DNA of 64,000 bases from Albugo candida (lineage: Eukaryota > Oomycota > Peronosporomycetes > Albuginales > Albuginaceae), in contig CAJNAR010000177.1 of NCBI GenBank assembly GCA_905220665.1, positions 372,001 to 436,000 on the forward strand, read 5' to 3'. Shown here piece by piece: positions 62,521 through 64,000 of the stretch. Position 1 is the first letter of the stretch; each line of letters begins with the position of its first letter. Made by a program: the position numbers and the translations under genes. The notes beneath the pieces are model-generated. The model was given only the letters and a program-made list of their open reading frames with translations. It did not search any database and had not been told where the DNA came from.

Positions 62521-63289
62521 GCTGTATCATTTATGAGAGCTGACCGGAGGACGCGAACCTGACATTGCTCAATTCGAGCAAAAAGGTAAATACGCAAGAA
62601 TAGAAGGTCCTAAAATGTAGATAATCTAAATTTTGGTGTCCCTCCAAATTTTGATACGGTCGCAATAAATCGAATGTGTTAATAACATGACATCGAATGC
62701 GAGAGGATGACGTCTGCCATGTACATCATATAAAAAAAGCTTGTATTCTTGAAAGGCATTGTCACAGATATCAGTGACTATCCTAGTAAGTCTTTTATGT
62801 GACTGACTGTAGGCTTGACTTGGACTCTCTCCACGGAATATTATATTTTTAGAACAAAACATGTCCAGGAATTAGTGGCAAGTTGACAGACAGTAGAATT
62901 AAAAAGTTCATCCCACAAGCTGTTCTTACAACTTGCCCTCCTATTAAAAAGATATTTCTAGCATGTGCGCTCTGCTCTGAATACCATAAGCAGGGTGACG
63001 CATACACATCCGCCGTTTGCTTTGTAACATTCTCGTGGACCAATACTTCTTTTTCAATAGCATGATATGCCAGTTCCACACCTGACGAATCATCCTTTTT
63101 TCTTGCATTCTTCCTCGATGTATGTCGTTGCTTGATCAATGCTGCTACAATTGATTTCTATCAAACTCACGTGATCCACTTGATCCACTTTTCCGCCTCT
63201 TTTAAAACTTTCGCCTATATCAGGGTTCTAGCCCGGAATAATCCTGCATGGGTTTGGTGCTGTTGTTTGTCCATGCTGCTTGAGTAGTG

Positions 63290-63438
63290 TGGGGTAAATG
63301 AGAAACTATTTAATTTGAAGCTTATGGTTATATTATCACTTCTTTCCTTTTCCTACTGTCCTCGTATATTATCAAGAGGGGCTTCGTCCATTCCAAGGAT
63401 CGCAATCTTTCGACATCACTAGTCGCGCCTTTTCAACA
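63290..63438 (-). repeat. Copia 3' LTR, start only (minus strand)
   Basis: Read on the minus strand a purine tract (cgagaaggg, 63439-63448) is followed by TGTTGAAAAG, the expected LTR start. The other end of the LTR is not defined. Confidence 0.45.
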
Positions 63439-63449
63439 CCCTTCTCGAG

Positions 63450-64000
63450 GTTTCAGCACACCAGTGAGACTAGATTGCGTAGAACATTGAGCCATGGCGC
63501 GGAAAAAGTCTTGGTTAGAATGTCAGCGCGCATGAAACGCGACTCGCAATAGTCCACTTTGACCACTTCTTTCTGACTATAATCCTGGATAAACTTGAGT
63601 CGCATCGCGATATGCTTCATTCTCCCTGCGCTGTATTCTACTTGAATCTTCCTTATCACAGTTTGATTATCCTCGTGCGTTACCACTGGATTGACCACAC
63701 GCACCCCAATTTCTTTTAGAGACTCTTTCATTCCTAACAAATCAGTTGCCACCTTCGAAGCTGCCACAAATTTAGCGGCCATCGTCGATAGAGCCACGCT
63801 GTTTTTTACGGCACATCCATCCAACAATCATTCCATGAAGACAAATGACACCTACACCGACCGACTTGCGGTCCGTACGATTCGCTGCATACTCTGCGTC
63901 ACTGTAACTTTCCAGCATAACCGTTGGCGATGCATCCTTTCTTTCCGTTCCTTTTAGTTGTAACTTTAGGTCAATCGTATCCTTCAGACAGACAACGAAC
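63450..64000 (-). pseudogene. Copia RNase H region, minus strand, continues past window
   Basis: The minus frame 63827-63453 reads NSVALSTMAAKFVAASK, HEDNQTVIRK, GRMKHIAMRLKFI and RADILTKTF, the terminal RNase H blocks of Copia. In a shifted frame upstream MLESYSDAEYAANRTDRKSV (about 63880-63935) gives the 'gysDaD.A....rkS' block. The catalytic aspartates in SDAEY and EDNQ are in place. The polyprotein continues outside the window. One frameshift lies near 63830. Confidence 0.85.

Larger units (their letters stand above)
58990..63285 (-). repeat. Segmental duplication, copy 3 (genes A3 and B3)
   Basis: Starts where copy 2 ends and runs to about 63285, where a Copia LTR takes over. It is shorter than copy 2 because the middle of gene B and parts of gene A are deleted. 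Its right end matches copy 1 at 46745. Confidence 0.8.

Noticed and set aside
1..64000. CRISPR arrays, bacterial operons, rRNA or tRNA genes
   Set aside because: No regularly spaced repeats, no ribosome-binding-site-led gene clusters, and no cloverleaf-like sequence were seen on either strand by eye.

Overview
This looks like a gene-poor, transposon-rich stretch of a eukaryotic genome, most likely an oomycete close to Albugo (white blister rust). The organism call is inference. Its main support is an intact reading frame at 34005-36050 with a signal peptide followed by a CHEC motif and a glycine six residues later. That fits both the CHxC class known from A. laibachii and the CX2CX5G ('CCG') class known from A. 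candida. The Copia gag has the features usual in oomycete elements, and I see no prokaryotic gene organisation, rRNA or tRNA.

Layout. 1-5523: minus-strand L1-like non-LTR retrotransposon, cut by the window edge, with ORF1 region, APE-type endonuclease and reverse transcriptase, broken by frameshifts. 5646-9021: a complete-length hAT element with CAGTGA-type ends, near-perfect 8-bp target duplications and a broken transposase. 9072-9540: 3' end of a Copia element with the start of its LTR. 9540-11800: second copy of the same LINE. 11860-14760: interrupted minus-strand coding-like sequence, unidentified. 17885-18930: plus-strand piece of the LINE endonuclease. 20876-23111: a Mutator-like element with about 115-bp inverted repeats and a FAR1/MULE/SWIM/zinc-knuckle transposase, broken. 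23112-34004: almost empty. 34005-36050: the effector candidate, the only long intact host-type gene. 37057-37980: a decayed relative of it. 39660-41610: Copia gag, zinc knuckle, protease and pre-integrase. 41610-63285: three diverged copies of one segment, each with a broken secreted-protein gene (A) and, upstream on the same minus strand, a broken coiled-coil protein gene with a C2-like motif (B). Copies 2 and 3 abut; a 6.5-kb block with LINE and Copia fragments separates copy 1 from copy 2. 63290-64000: Copia RNase H end on the minus strand.

Most of the window is relic. Five transposon types (L1-like LINE, a second LINE, Copia, hAT, MULE) lie beside one intact secreted gene and a tandem family of decayed secreted genes, the usual setting for pathogen effector turnover. 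Positions of weak homologies were aligned by eye and are good to about 20-50 bases.
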